Source: Achromobacter xylosoxidans A8 (GTDB taxonomy: Bacteria; Pseudomonadota; Gammaproteobacteria; Burkholderiales; Burkholderiaceae_B). Taken from it: a DNA stretch of 64,000 nt. Positions 6,900 through 16,643 of this stretch are shown one piece after another; position 1 is the stretch's first letter, and the number at the start of each line of letters is the position of its first letter. A model generated the notes under the pieces. The model worked only from the letters and a program-made list of their open reading frames with translations. It did no database searches and was not told the DNA's origin. The stretch is from NCBI RefSeq assembly GCF_000165835.1, contig NC_014640.1, positions 1,426,001 through 1,490,000 on the forward strand. The letters run 5' to 3'. The translations under genes and the position numbers were made by a program.

Positions 6900-9836
6900 A
6901 TGCATCGAGTACGCCGTTCTTCCCCCGGACCTCAATCCCCATGGCGCTTGCGCCCGGCTGCGTTTGCGCTGCGTTGCGCACTGATCGGCCTGCCTGCTGC
7001 TACCGTCGCCGCTCCCGTGCAGAAAGCGCAGGCAGCCGCTCCCGCCGCGCCGGCAAGCGCCGCCGCGAGGTTGGACGATCCCACGCCGCGCAATTACGAC
7101 ATTGCCGCTGGATCGCTGGGCGCGGCGCTGGGCAGTTTCGCCAGCCAGTCGGGACTGCTCTTGTCGTTCGACCCGGCGTTGACGCGCGGCTTGACGGCGC
7201 CTGCCTTGGCGGGGCGCTACACGGTGCGCAGCGCCTTGCAATCGCTGCTGGCGGGCACGCAGTTGCGGCTAGTGCCGCGGCAGGACGGCAGCTACGCGCT
7301 GGCGCCTGCGCAGGGGGCGTCCGCCGGTGCATTCGCCTTGCCTTCGGTGCTGATAGCCGCCGACGCCCTGCCCGAGAAAGAGGTCTACCTCGCACCGCGT
7401 TCCTCCGTGTACCTGTCGAGCGAAGACATCGACCGCTTTGGCCGCGTTTCGGCTGGGGACCTGTTGAAAGGCGTGCCCGGCGTGCAGGTGGGCGACAGCC
7501 GCAACGGCGGCGGGCTGGACGTGAACATCCGGGGCATCCAGGGGCAAAGCCGCGTGGCGGTGCGGGTGGACGGTTCGGAACAGGCGCTGGACGTGTACCG
7601 GGGCTATGCGGGTACGCAGCAGCGCAGTTACATCGACGCCGACCTCATCAGCAGCGTCACGATCAACAAGGGCCCCTCGATCAAGTCCGGCGCCATAGGC
7701 GGTTCGGTGGAGATGCAGACCATCGGGATCCAGGACATCCTGGTGGATGGCAATACGTTCGGCGTGCGCCTGACGGGCGATGCGTGGAACAACGGCGTCG
7801 CGCCCGCCTATCGCGACCCGAACGCCCGCAAGGGGAGCCTGGCGTCTCCGCCGCACGACAGCCGGGGCAGCCTGTTAGGGTCGCGGGCGGAGTCCGGCAG
7901 CATCGCGTTGGGGTACACGAATGACAAGCTGGATCTGGTTGCCGCCTATGCGCGCCGCAACCAGGGCAATTACTTCAGCGGCAAGAACGGGCAGGACCGC
8001 TATCGCGTCTACGACAAATATGGCGACGAGCAGGACAGCGTCGCCACCGTGTACAACGCGGGGGAAGAAATACTGAATTCCTCGGCCGACACCGAGTCGA
8101 TCTTGCTGAAGGCGACGATACGCCCGGCCGACGGCCATACGCTGAAGCTGGGCTATCGCAGCTTCGACGGACGCATGGGTGAGATCATGCCGTCGGACAT
8201 CTTTCGCATGGGGACCGCGGGCATCTATCAGTACCCCTTGAGCGACACCAAGATCGATACCTACACGGCGCGCTACGACTTTCAACCGGCGGGCAATCCA
8301 CTGGTCGACCTGACGGCCAACCTGTGGATGACCGATGCCAAGACCAGCCAACTGACTTCGGTGCTTGCGCCGGCTTCGCAGGCGTACCGTTCGGACCGCA
8401 ACTGGACCCGGCAGGCAGACCGCCGCATAGGCGGCGACCTGGGCAATACCTCGCGGTTCCAGACAGGCGTGGGCGACTTCAAGCTGGCTCTGGGCGGATC
8501 GTTCCAGATCGAAGACATCCGCCCGCAGAAAGGCGTGGTCACCACGCAGCACGATATCAACTCCAACCGCATGCTGCGCGACGCCTCCAGGCAGGAGTTC
8601 AGCTTCAGCGGGCAGCTGGACTACAAGCCGACCGACAAGTTGACCCTGTGGGGCGGCGGCCGCTACAGCCACTACACCAACAAGGACAATGGCGTTTACG
8701 CGAGCGCGCGGCGCGAGGAGCGCGAGCTGCGCTACGTGTCCGTGTCCAAGCCGGGAGGCTGGGGCAACATGATGTGGTTCCCTGACCAGAACGGGCAGTA
8801 CACCGACGCCACGGATCCCCGGCTCAATAACGGAATCGTATTCGGCAACACCAACAATCCTTATGAAGGCGTGCGGTTCGACGAATTCGGCGCGACCGAG
8901 ACCCGCGCCTACCCGTCGCAAATCTCGGAGGTGGTCACGGGCTTCGGCTATTCCGGCAAGCAGCGCAGTAGCGGCGGCGGCTTTGCGCCGTCGGCGGGCT
9001 TCAATTTCGAGCTGGTGCCGGATACCTTCGTCTATGCGTCCTACACGCAGGGCCTGCGCCTGCCGTCCTTGTTCGAGACGAGCCGCGGAGTGCTGCAGAC
9101 CGATCCGGGCAAGGGCCTGAAGCCCGAACGCTCGAACAGCTGGGAGGTCGGCGCCAGCACGCTGCGCGGCAATGTGCTGACGGACGGCGATTCGGCGGCC
9201 GTCAAGCTGGCGTACTTCAACAACAATATCAAGAACTACATCACCCGCTACTACGATCCCTCGCCAGGCATGAACGGCCTGATGCGGTTCAGCAACGCCG
9301 ATAGCTACAAGACCAGCGGCCTGGAGCTGCAATCGCGCTACGACGCCGGACGCGTGTTTGCAGACCTGTCGGCCACTTACTACCTGAAGACCGAGACCTG
9401 CGATGCGGCGTTCGCGGCGCGCCTGCGGGCAGCTGCGAACAGATACCAGAAGACCGGCGATACGCCGAACTGCACGCCCGGCAGCTTCATGGGTTCCTAT
9501 ACGAACACGCAGAACCCGCCGAGACTGGCGGTGAACCTGACGACCGGCCTGCGCTTTTTCAATGAAACGCTGACCGTGGGCGGCCGCATGACCTACACCT
9601 CGGGCCCCACAGCCAAGGCCGATAAACCCTGGCAGACGGGAGCAACCACGCCGCAATTGGTCTACCACCAGGTCACGCTGTTCGACCTGTTCCTGAACTA
9701 CAAGCTGCGCGAGCACACCGTTGTGAATGTCTCGCTGCAGAACCTGACCGACCGCTACTACCTGGATCCGCTGGCCATGAGCTTCATGCCCGCGCCCGGC
9801 CGCACGCTGCGCGTGGGGCTGCAGACCAGGTTCTAA
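6900..9836 (+). CDS. TonB-dependent heme/hemoglobin receptor with STN signalling domain (BhuR-like)
   Basis: Outer-membrane receptor of 978 residues. It has a signal peptide (to about residue 45), an STN domain (about 62-140: YDIAAGSLGAALGSFASQSG), a plug (about 180-290: KGVPGVQVGDS, INKGPSIKSGAIGG) and a barrel ending in F. The segment YASYTQGLRLPSLFE (about residue 710) is the position of the FRAP box of heme receptors. The start at 6900 follows AGGAA; the open frame extends further upstream, but that part looks like non-coding leader. The next gene encodes heme oxygenase, which supports heme as ligand. Expression should depend on the divergent fecIR-like pair and on iron. Confidence 0.88.
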   Translation: MHRVRRSSPGPQSPWRLRPAAFALRCALIGLPAATVAAPVQKAQAAAPAAPASAAARLDDPTPRNYDIAAGSLGAALGSFASQSGLLLSFDPALTRGLTAPALAGRYTVRSALQSLLAGTQLRLVPRQDGSYALAPAQGASAGAFALPSVLIAADALPEKEVYLAPRSSVYLSSEDIDRFGRVSAGDLLKGVPGVQVGDSRNGGGLDVNIRGIQGQSRVAVRVDGSEQALDVYRGYAGTQQRSYIDADLISSVTINKGPSIKSGAIGGSVEMQTIGIQDILVDGNTFGVRLTGDAWNNGVAPAYRDPNARKGSLASPPHDSRGSLLGSRAESGSIALGYTNDKLDLVAAYARRNQGNYFSGKNGQDRYRVYDKYGDEQDSVATVYNAGEEILNSSADTESILLKATIRPADGHTLKLGYRSFDGRMGEIMPSDIFRMGTAGIYQYPLSDTKIDTYTARYDFQPAGNPLVDLTANLWMTDAKTSQLTSVLAPASQAYRSDRNWTRQADRRIGGDLGNTSRFQTGVGDFKLALGGSFQIEDIRPQKGVVTTQHDINSNRMLRDASRQEFSFSGQLDYKPTDKLTLWGGGRYSHYTNKDNGVYASARREERELRYVSVSKPGGWGNMMWFPDQNGQYTDATDPRLNNGIVFGNTNNPYEGVRFDEFGATETRAYPSQISEVVTGFGYSGKQRSSGGGFAPSAGFNFELVPDTFVYASYTQGLRLPSLFETSRGVLQTDPGKGLKPERSNSWEVGASTLRGNVLTDGDSAAVKLAYFNNNIKNYITRYYDPSPGMNGLMRFSNADSYKTSGLELQSRYDAGRVFADLSATYYLKTETCDAAFAARLRAAANRYQKTGDTPNCTPGSFMGSYTNTQNPPRLAVNLTTGLRFFNETLTVGGRMTYTSGPTAKADKPWQTGATTPQLVYHQVTLFDLFLNYKLREHTVVNVSLQNLTDRYYLDPLAMSFMPAPGRTLRVGLQTRF

Positions 9837-9851
9837 CCCGAGGAGCCAGCC

Positions 9852-10439
9852 ATGACACAAGCATCCCCCACCCTTGCCGACCGGGCCCGGCGCCTGAAGG
9901 CGCTCACGACGTCCACGCACGATACCTTGGACCGCCGCATCATGGACGCCGGCATCTTCGACAGCCGCGAGCGGTATGCAGGTTTCTTGCGCGTGCAGTA
10001 CCGGTTCATGCGCGATGTCGACGCGCTTTATGCGCGGGCCGACCTGGCGGCGTTGCTGCCCGATCTGAGCGAGCGGCGCCGCCTGGATCGGGTCGCACAG
10101 GACCTGGCGGACCTGGGCGCCGCCGCGCCGTCCGCGCCATCAGTCACCGGCGCCGCCACGCCCCTGCCGCATGCGCTGGGATGGTTGTACGTGTCCGAAG
10201 GCTCGACCTTGGGCGCGGCCGTTCTTTACAAGCTGGCCGGTAGCCGGCTGGGTCTGGACCGGGATTTTGGCGCGCGCCATCTGGACGGACATGCCGAAGG
10301 CGTGGCCCGGCATTGGCGCGGGTTCGCGGCGGCCCTGGACGCGGTGCCGCTGACGCCGGAACAGGAGCAACTCGTCGTAACGGGCGCCCAGGCTGCATTC
10401 GGGACAGTGCGCGGCTATGTCGAGCAGGAATTCGCGTGA
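9852..10439 (+). CDS. hemO: Biliverdin-producing heme oxygenase
   Basis: A 195-residue cytoplasmic enzyme of the bacterial HemO/BphO family. It opens heme to biliverdin, CO and ferrous iron so that imported heme can be used as an iron source. The proximal histidine region is at about residue 23 ([11 protein letters not shown]). The distal-helix glycine motif is at about 107-119 ([13 protein letters not shown]), as usual in the family, and the length is typical. An AGGAG ribosome site precedes the ATG. It begins 15 bp after the heme receptor, so the two are almost certainly cotranscribed. No heme ABC transporter is in this window. Confidence 0.9.
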   Translation: MTQASPTLADRARRLKALTTSTHDTLDRRIMDAGIFDSRERYAGFLRVQYRFMRDVDALYARADLAALLPDLSERRRLDRVAQDLADLGAAAPSAPSVTGAATPLPHALGWLYVSEGSTLGAAVLYKLAGSRLGLDRDFGARHLDGHAEGVARHWRGFAAALDAVPLTPEQEQLVVTGAQAAFGTVRGYVEQEFA

Positions 10440-10858
10440 GCCGCGCCTGGGCGCGTTGCGGCGCGCGCCCGCAGCGCGTCAGCCGTAGCGGGCCGGTGCG
10501 CGCCGCGTGGATGCTGCTGGGATTCCTGATGGTGGCGCTGGGCGTGATCGGCGCCCTGTTGCCCGTCATGCCGACGACCATCTTCCTGATCCTGGCGGCG
10601 GCATGCTTTGCGCGGTCCTCGCCGCGGCTGGAACGCTGGCTGCTGACGCATCCGCGCTTCGGCGCCACGCTCAGGCTATGGCGTGAACAAGGCGCGATCA
10701 GCCGCAAGGGCAAGCGCTACGCGGTGGCCGGCATGGCGCTGGGCTACGCCGGCTTTGCCTGGGGCGCGCATCCCGCCTGGTGGCTGGCCTTGGGCGTGGG
10801 GCTGGGCATGCTGGCGTGCGCCGGCTGGGTGCTGTCGCGTCCGGAGCCGCTTCAGTAA
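10436..10858 (+). CDS. DUF454 (YbaN-like) inner-membrane protein
   Basis: A small membrane protein of 140 residues from the GTG at 10436, which overlaps the heme oxygenase stop in a GTGA arrangement. The DUF454 signature is clear: [24 protein letters not shown], then [13 protein letters not shown] and [11 protein letters not shown], followed by two more hydrophobic helices. The biochemical role of the family is unknown. Translational coupling to heme oxygenase suggests a function in heme or iron use. In-frame starts further upstream would lie inside the heme oxygenase gene and are not needed. Confidence 0.8.
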   Translation: MSRAWARCGARPQRVSRSGPVRAAWMLLGFLMVALGVIGALLPVMPTTIFLILAAACFARSSPRLERWLLTHPRFGATLRLWREQGAISRKGKRYAVAGMALGYAGFAWGAHPAWWLALGVGLGMLACAGWVLSRPEPLQ

Positions 10859-10910
10859 ACTCCGGGCTGCCGCAAGGCGAACGCCGCTATTTTCATGCCT
10901 GCCCATCTCC

Positions 10911-11966
10911 ATGCCCGCTTCCGACACGACATTCTCCGCTGCGCTTTGCACTCCGGTCACCGCCGCCGATGATCTGGACCCTCTGGAGCAGTTTTTCCAG
11001 CGCCCCGAAGTCAGCGCCTTTCTTGCCCAGGCCCGCAGGCCGGGGCAGGCTACCGCCAGCCTGCGGACCTGCGCCGGTCTGTTGCCCGCGCTGCACCCCG
11101 GCCGCGCTGCCGCCGTGGCCTTGATGTGCGGTTCGCTGGTGGAAGACGGCGCCGACCCGGCGATTCTCTTTCCCGTCCTGCAAGACCTGTTGCGGCAGTG
11201 GCTGCAAACGCTGAGCCCATATTGCGCACAGGAAGTCGAGGATGACGACGATGAGGTGGAGGAGGCCGACCGCAGGGCCTGGCTGGACGCCCGGTCAAGA
11301 ATGGCCGATGTGCCGGCGGACCGGCGCTGGGAAGTGGAAGCCCTGCATCAGGCGGCGGACCTGCTGGTGCTGCCGATGATGACCATGGCGCTGCGCGACC
11401 GGGGCAATCACGCCGGCTTGGTGTCCGACACGGACCTGATGGCGCTGTTGCATCCCATGGCCACCAGCAACGACAGCCTGCCGTTCGAGAACCTGCACTA
11501 TCTATGGCTGGCCTCGCAGCTGGGCTACGAGGACGAACTGGTGGTGCTGCTGCCGGCTTCCATGACGGGCTTTGTCGCGCGGGCGCATGCCGTCAACAAC
11601 AACTTCCACGCGTTCACGCTGCTGCAGATCATCATCGGCGAGCACGCGCAGGCGCTGGGCGTGCAGCGCGAGATCGCGGCGCGCGAGCCGGACCAGGACG
11701 GCGATACCGCGGATTTCCAATGGCTGCAGGCCGATGCCTACGCCAATGGCGAACTGGTCGACGCCATGCGCTTTGCCTGGGGTGAGGCGTCGCTGCGCCA
11801 CAACGCATCGCGCCATGGCAAGCGGGTGCTGATCGCGCTGGAGACGGATCAAGGCATGAAGCGCAACTGGTCGGGCTTCAACGGCGCCATGCACGAGGCG
11901 CAGCAGCCGTCCATGACGTTCACGCGCTATCTCACGCGTGCCGAGGTCGCGTCATACCTGGCCTGA
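10911..11966 (+). CDS. Hypothetical protein, 351 residues
   Basis: I do not recognise this family. From the ATG at 10911 (MPASDTTFSAAL) the protein is soluble, with no signal peptide or membrane segment. It is acidic, with a run EVEDDDDEVEEADRR at about residues 108-122. The body looks largely helical (ALHQAADLLVLPMMTMAL; AHAVNNNFHAFTLLQIIIGEHA) and could be a repeat-like helical fold. It starts 52 bp after the DUF454 gene on the same strand, so it may be the last gene of the heme operon, but nothing ties it to heme. Confidence 0.7.
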   Translation: MPASDTTFSAALCTPVTAADDLDPLEQFFQRPEVSAFLAQARRPGQATASLRTCAGLLPALHPGRAAAVALMCGSLVEDGADPAILFPVLQDLLRQWLQTLSPYCAQEVEDDDDEVEEADRRAWLDARSRMADVPADRRWEVEALHQAADLLVLPMMTMALRDRGNHAGLVSDTDLMALLHPMATSNDSLPFENLHYLWLASQLGYEDELVVLLPASMTGFVARAHAVNNNFHAFTLLQIIIGEHAQALGVQREIAAREPDQDGDTADFQWLQADAYANGELVDAMRFAWGEASLRHNASRHGKRVLIALETDQGMKRNWSGFNGAMHEAQQPSMTFTRYLTRAEVASYLA

Positions 11967-11982
11967 CGGCGCGACTGCCGCA

Positions 11983-12687
11983 TCAAACCCCAAGATAGGC
12001 GCGGCGCAGCCCTTCATCGGCCAGGAGTTCGGCGCCAGGCCCCGACATGACGATCTCGCCATGCTCCAGCACATAGCCGCGCGCGGCCATGCTGAGCGAA
12101 CGGTGCACGTCCTGTTCCACCAGCAGAATGGTGATGCCGCGCGCGTTGATCAGCGGCAGCTTGTCGAAGATGTCCTTGACCATGATGGGCGCCAGTCCGA
12201 TGGACGGCTCGTCCAGCAGCAGGAGCTTGGGCGAAGTCATCAGCGCGCGGCCGATGGCCAGCATCTGCTGTTCGCCGCCGCTGAATGAGCGCGCGAGCTG
12301 CCGGCGCCGTTCGCGCAGGCGCGGGAACAGTTGATAGACCCAATCCAGATTGTCGCGGCTGCGGCGTTTGTCGCGGAGTACGTCCGCGCCGACCAGCAGG
12401 TTGTCCTCGACGTCCATGTGGCCGAACAGGCGGCGGCCTTCCATGACCTGGGCCATGCCCAGGCGCGCCACCATATGCGCGGGCAGGCCGCTGATGCGCT
12501 CGCCCAGGAAACGGACTTCGCCGGCCAGCGCGGGCAGGGATCCCATGACGGTGCGGATCAGCGTGCTCTTGCCGGCGCCATTGGCGCCGACCAGGCTGAC
12601 GATTTCGCCTTCGCCCACGTCCATGTCCACGCCGCGCAGCACTTGCACATCGCCGTAGCCGGCGTCCAGTTGACGGATTTCCAGCAT
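11983..12687 (-). CDS. livF: Branched-chain-type ABC transporter ATP-binding protein LivF
   Basis: A 234-residue ATPase of the high-affinity branched-chain/amide uptake family. Walker A is GANGAGKST (34-42), the signature is FSGGEQQMLAIGRAL, and Walker B is LLLLDEPSIGLAP, which is the LivF form. It overlaps the upstream livG by an ATGA junction and is the last gene of a minus-strand operon running from 21214 to here. The substrate is unlikely to be leucine itself, because the operon carries dioxygenases, a CoA ligase and a hydrolase. The import of the pathway substrate is inferred. Confidence 0.92.
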   Translation of the reverse strand: MLEIRQLDAGYGDVQVLRGVDMDVGEGEIVSLVGANGAGKSTLIRTVMGSLPALAGEVRFLGERISGLPAHMVARLGMAQVMEGRRLFGHMDVEDNLLVGADVLRDKRRSRDNLDWVYQLFPRLRERRRQLARSFSGGEQQMLAIGRALMTSPKLLLLDEPSIGLAPIMVKDIFDKLPLINARGITILLVEQDVHRSLSMAARGYVLEHGEIVMSGPGAELLADEGLRRAYLGV

Positions 12688-13403
12688 CAGGCGGCCTCCC
12701 CCAGATAGGCGCGCACCACCAGCGGATCGTTGGCGACCGCTAGCGGCAGGCCGTCGGCGATCTTGCGCCCCTGCTGGATGACAACGATCCGATCGGAGAG
12801 CTGCATGATGGCCTTCATATTGTGTTCGATCACCAAGACGCTGATACCGTCGCCGCGCAGCGACAGGATCAGCGCCACCATTTCCGCGGTCTCCACCGGC
12901 GTCAGGCCCGCCATCACCTCGTCCAGCAGCAGCAGGCGAGGCTGGGTGGCCAGGGCCTTGGCGACTTCGAGCCGCTTGCGGCCCGACAGGGTGAGCGTGC
13001 GGGCGACCTGATGCTCGCGTCCGGCCAGGCCGACGCGGGCCAGCACCGCTTGCGCGATTTTCTCGGCCTGGGCCGGGGCGCGGTGACGCAGGAAGGCGCC
13101 GATCATGGCGTTCTCCAGCACGGTCATATCGCCGAAGGGCTTGACGATCTGGAAAGTGCGCGCGAGCCCGGCGGCGCAGATGCGTGCGGGACCCTGGCCG
13201 TTGATGCGGGCGCCGTTGAAGCGGATCTCGCCGCTGCTGGGCGGTACGAAGCCGGAGGCCATGGCAAACAGGGTGGTCTTGCCGGCGCCATTGGGGCCGA
13301 TCAGACCGACGATTTCGTCGGCGCCGACCGTGAAGCTGACCTCGTCCGAGGCGCGCACGCCGCCGAAGTTGCGACTGACACTGTGGAATTCGAGCAGGTT
13401 CAT
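12687..13403 (-). CDS. livG: Branched-chain-type ABC transporter ATP-binding protein LivG
   Basis: A 238-residue ATPase. Walker A is GPNGAGKT (37-44). The LivG-type segment RICAAGLARTFQIVKPFGDMTVLENAMIG is read in full, then LSGRKRLEVAKALA and Walker B LLLLDEVMAGLTP. The start at 13403 (MNLLEFHSV) overlaps the livM stop by 4 bp; longer in-frame extensions would run into livM and look non-coding. It pairs with LivF on the cytoplasmic face of the LivHM channel. Confidence 0.92.
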   Translation of the reverse strand: MNLLEFHSVSRNFGGVRASDEVSFTVGADEIVGLIGPNGAGKTTLFAMASGFVPPSSGEIRFNGARINGQGPARICAAGLARTFQIVKPFGDMTVLENAMIGAFLRHRAPAQAEKIAQAVLARVGLAGREHQVARTLTLSGRKRLEVAKALATQPRLLLLDEVMAGLTPVETAEMVALILSLRGDGISVLVIEHNMKAIMQLSDRIVVIQQGRKIADGLPLAVANDPLVVRAYLGEAA

Positions 13404-14413
13404 GGCGTGCCTCCCATGGCGGGGCCGGCAGCTTTCACTGGCGGGTCGGCACGGCGCCGCGGCGCACGGGCGCGGGCCAGTATCGCCATCAGGCCGCGCG
13501 GCTCCAGTCGGATGACGATCATCAGCAGGAGGCCGTACAACATCATGTCGGCCCCCACCATGCCGCCGGTCAGGGAGCGCGCCAGTTCTTCGCCGGGCAG
13601 GAGCAACAGGGCTCCCAGAACCGGACCCCATAGCGTTCCGCGTCCGCCGATGATGCAGACCACGGCGATGATGACGCTGAGGTTGGCGCCGAAGACCTTG
13701 TCCGGGCTGATGTAGAGCACGAACTGGGCATAGAAGGTGCCGCCCAGCGCGGTCATGGCCGCGCTCAGCATGGCGGCCGTGAGCTTGTAGCGTCGCACCG
13801 GCACGCCCAGCGCCATCGCTGCGTCCTGGTCATTGCGCACCGCCGTCAGACAGTAGCCGAAGCGGCTGCGCAGCACGTGGCGGTTGACCAGCAGCGCGGC
13901 GACGGTGAACGCCAGCGCCACCAGGTAATAGAAGGCCTTGCCGGTGTGCTGGAAGTACAGCGGCGCGTCGCGCAGCAGCGTGACTTCCATGCCGCGCGGT
14001 CCGCCCAGCAGGGTGTCGGCGTTCTCCACCAGGGTCTTGAGCACCATGCAGGAGGCAATCGTGGCCAGCGCGAAGTAAGCGCCGCGCAGTTGCAGGCAGG
14101 ACAGCCCCACGACCAGCGCGGCGCCCATGGCCACGACGGCGCCCGCCCACATGCCCAGCCAGGGACTGATGCCCAGGTTCACGAACAGCCAGGTCGAGGT
14201 GTAGGCGCCTAGCCCGAAGTAGGCGGCGTGGCCGAGCGAAAGCTGGCCGGCGATGCCGCCCAGGATGTTCCACGACAGCGCCAGGTAGGCATACAGCAGC
14301 GTCATGGCGCCTACCGACAACAGGTACTGGTTGCCGCTGGCCAGCGGCAGCAGCGCCAGCACGCCCAGGGCGGCGATGGCGGCTGCCGAAGTCATTTTTT
14401 TCTTGGCCATCAT
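13400..14413 (-). CDS. livM: Branched-chain-type ABC transporter permease LivM
   Basis: A membrane permease of 337 residues from MMAKKK at 14413, with about 8-10 hydrophobic helices. The LivM hallmark is present: LYAYLALSWNILGGIAGQLSLGHAAYFGLGAYT near the N-terminus and RFGYCLTAVRNDQDAAMALG about two thirds along. The second has the EAA-like loop that contacts the ATPase. The start overlaps the livH stop by 4 bp. Confidence 0.9.
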   Translation of the reverse strand: MMAKKKMTSAAAIAALGVLALLPLASGNQYLLSVGAMTLLYAYLALSWNILGGIAGQLSLGHAAYFGLGAYTSTWLFVNLGISPWLGMWAGAVVAMGAALVVGLSCLQLRGAYFALATIASCMVLKTLVENADTLLGGPRGMEVTLLRDAPLYFQHTGKAFYYLVALAFTVAALLVNRHVLRSRFGYCLTAVRNDQDAAMALGVPVRRYKLTAAMLSAAMTALGGTFYAQFVLYISPDKVFGANLSVIIAVVCIIGGRGTLWGPVLGALLLLPGEELARSLTGGMVGADMMLYGLLLMIVIRLEPRGLMAILARARAPRRRADPPVKAAGPAMGGTP

Positions 14414-15291
14414 TCGTTCTCCACGCCGAACAGCCCGCTGGGCCGGAAATACATGGTGGCGAGAAACAGCAGGAAGATGAGCGCCTCGGCATAGGTGATG
14501 GGGATCAGCTGGCTGCCGACCGATTCCAGCACCCCGACCAGGATGCCGCCCCAGAACGCGCCCGCCACCGAGCCTATGCCGCCTAGCACCACGATGACGA
14601 AGGCGCGCAGGCCGAAGATGTCGCCAACGAAGGGGTTGACCGGATAGAGCGGCAGCAGTAGCGCGCCGGCCGCGCCCAGCACCAGGAGGCCGATGGCGAA
14701 CGAAAGCCGGTAGACGCGGGTGCTGTCTATGCCCAGCACGCTGGCGGCCTCGCGGTCCTGGCCGGTGGCGCGGATGGCGCGGCCGGTGCGGGTGTGGCGC
14801 AGGAACAGCACCAAGGCCGCCGTGATCAGGCAGGCGAAGAACAGGCCGGCGATCTGCGGATAGGTGAAGATCAGATCGCCAGGCATCCACACCTCGTTGG
14901 CCCAAGGCGCATCGATGGTGCGGCTGTCGGGTCCGGCCAGCGCCAGGAAGGCATTGTCCAGGAATATCCACAGGCCGGTGGTGAAGATCAGCACGCCGAT
15001 CGGCTCGCGCGAGCTTTCCTTGCGGTAGATGCCGTCGATCAGCCAGCGCTGGCAGGCATAACCGACCGCGAACAGCGCCAGGGCCGTCAGCGGCATGGCG
15101 GCCAGCGGGTGCAGGCCAAAGTGGCTGGTCAGCGCGAAGCAGACGTACATGGACATCATCAGGAAGGCGCCATGGGCGAAGTTGATGATCTTCATGACGC
15201 CGAACTGCAGGCTCAGGCCCAGCGCGATCAGGCCGTAGACGGCGCCGCTGGCGATACCGCCCAGCAGCGCCTGGAGTAGGGTAGTGGTCAA
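14410..15291 (-). CDS. livH: Branched-chain-type ABC transporter permease LivH
   Basis: A membrane permease of 293 residues if translation begins at the TTG at 15291. That TTG has a strong AGGAG seven bases upstream, and no ATG occurs near the expected N-terminus. The family motif GAVYGLIALGLSLQFGVMKIINFAHGAFLMM lies at the start, with GRAIRATGQDREAASVLGID as the coupling loop. An in-frame ATG further upstream (15396) would extend into the end of the binding-protein gene and is rejected. Confidence 0.87.
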   Translation of the reverse strand: MTTTLLQALLGGIASGAVYGLIALGLSLQFGVMKIINFAHGAFLMMSMYVCFALTSHFGLHPLAAMPLTALALFAVGYACQRWLIDGIYRKESSREPIGVLIFTTGLWIFLDNAFLALAGPDSRTIDAPWANEVWMPGDLIFTYPQIAGLFFACLITAALVLFLRHTRTGRAIRATGQDREAASVLGIDSTRVYRLSFAIGLLVLGAAGALLLPLYPVNPFVGDIFGLRAFVIVVLGGIGSVAGAFWGGILVGVLESVGSQLIPITYAEALIFLLFLATMYFRPSGLFGVENE

Positions 15292-15335
15292 GGAAGAGCT
15301 CCTAGCGATAACGGGGCGCCGCCGCGCCGGGTCGG

Positions 15336-16595
15336 TCAGGGCTGGGCGGCGGGCCAGACCATCTTGTACGACTTGGAAGCCAGGTTCTCCGGCCATACGG
15401 TGCGGTATTGGCCGTCGGGCGTGATCTGCTGCATGACGTAGCGCTTTTCGGGGTTCTGGCCCTTGGCGTCGATCACGATGTCGTAGCCCACCAGCTTGTT
15501 CAGATCGGTGCCTTGCAGCTTGGTCCGGGCCAGGGCGTCGCGGATGGCTTCGGGATCGGCGCGGCCGGCGCGTTCCAGCGCATCCTTGATGACCCAGACC
15601 GCGGCGTAGGCGCTGACCGAAAGCTCGTTGGGATCGACCTTGTAGGCGGCGACAAAGTCATCCCAGAATTTCTTGGCGAACGGGGTGGTGATGGACGACT
15701 CGTAGCCAGCCCAGCCGTTGGTGGTGTAGACATTACCCGCGATGTCCTTGCCGACCAGCGGGATGAAGGTGCTGTCGATCTGGCCGGCCGCGCTGCCCAC
15801 GTAGGTCGAGCCGACCCGCATCTGCGCCAGCAGCTTGTGCAGTTGCACGGCATCGGCGCCGTAGGAGGTCACGGTGACGACGTCGGGCTTCTTGCCCTTG
15901 ATCTTGAGCACCAGCGGACGCAGGTCCGGCGAGTTGGGCGGATAGCCCTCGTCCAGCACCAAGTCGATGCCAGCCGCCTTGAACTTGGCGCGCAGCGTAT
16001 TGGCCATGTCCTGGCCCCAGTCGGTGTTCTCGTAGACCATGGCCACCGTCTTGGCGGGTTTGCCGGTGGTCTTGCCGGCATAGTCGATGAAGTCCGCCAT
16101 GCTCTCTGCATTGCCCGAGGCGGGAATCTGCGTGGGGCGGAACACATACTTGAAGCCGCGCTCGGTGATGTCGGCCTTGGCGGCCAGGTCCACCACCCAT
16201 GGCACGCGGTTCTTTTCCGCGACGGCGGTAGCGGGGAAGGTCACTCCGCTCTGGAAGGCGCCCAGCAACACCGGCGTTTTCTCGCGCGTGATGAGGCGTT
16301 CGACTTCGGTCATGGCGACCTTGGCGTCGCCGCGGGTGTCCACTTCGACCAGTTGCAGTTGCGCGCCGCCCAGCGCCTGGATGCCGCCGGCGTCGTTGAT
16401 GTGCTTGACGGCGAGATGCGTGGCGCGCGACATGTCCTTGCCGATGGAGGCGGTCGCGCTGCCCGAGAGCGGAATCAGGTAGCCGATCTTGACGGGCTCC
16501 GCGGCTATGGCCGCGCCATGGACCAGCAGGGTGGCGCCGGCCGCGGCGAACAGGTGCCGCAGGGCGGCCGGGCGATAGGGAAAGTTCGTGCTCAT
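15336..16595 (-). CDS. Periplasmic Liv-type substrate-binding protein
   Basis: A 419-residue type I periplasmic binding protein of the Leu/Ile/Val-amide-urea group. A signal peptide ends near AAIAAEP, followed by VKIGYLIPLSGSATASIGKDM, the usual first strand. AVKHINDAGGIQALGG and later VAMVYENTDWGQDMA are family landmarks. The start at 16595 has a GGAG ribosome site. It is encoded just upstream of livHMGF and supplies substrate specificity. The ligand is unknown; from the neighbouring enzymes it could be an amide, ester or carboxylic acid that is hydroxylated and activated with CoA. Confidence 0.9.
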   Translation of the reverse strand: MSTNFPYRPAALRHLFAAAGATLLVHGAAIAAEPVKIGYLIPLSGSATASIGKDMSRATHLAVKHINDAGGIQALGGAQLQLVEVDTRGDAKVAMTEVERLITREKTPVLLGAFQSGVTFPATAVAEKNRVPWVVDLAAKADITERGFKYVFRPTQIPASGNAESMADFIDYAGKTTGKPAKTVAMVYENTDWGQDMANTLRAKFKAAGIDLVLDEGYPPNSPDLRPLVLKIKGKKPDVVTVTSYGADAVQLHKLLAQMRVGSTYVGSAAGQIDSTFIPLVGKDIAGNVYTTNGWAGYESSITTPFAKKFWDDFVAAYKVDPNELSVSAYAAVWVIKDALERAGRADPEAIRDALARTKLQGTDLNKLVGYDIVIDAKGQNPEKRYVMQQITPDGQYRTVWPENLASKSYKMVWPAAQP

Positions 16596-16643
16596 GAGGA
16601 TTTGTCTCCAGTATTTTTGTGATTTGTTTGTGCCGCGTCGCAA

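Noticed and set aside
7875..9920. 681-codon open frame on the minus strand under the heme receptor
   Set aside because: It mirrors the receptor codons in a GC-rich genome, is rich in Arg/His/Val/Gln without any domain, and the plus-strand receptor is certain.
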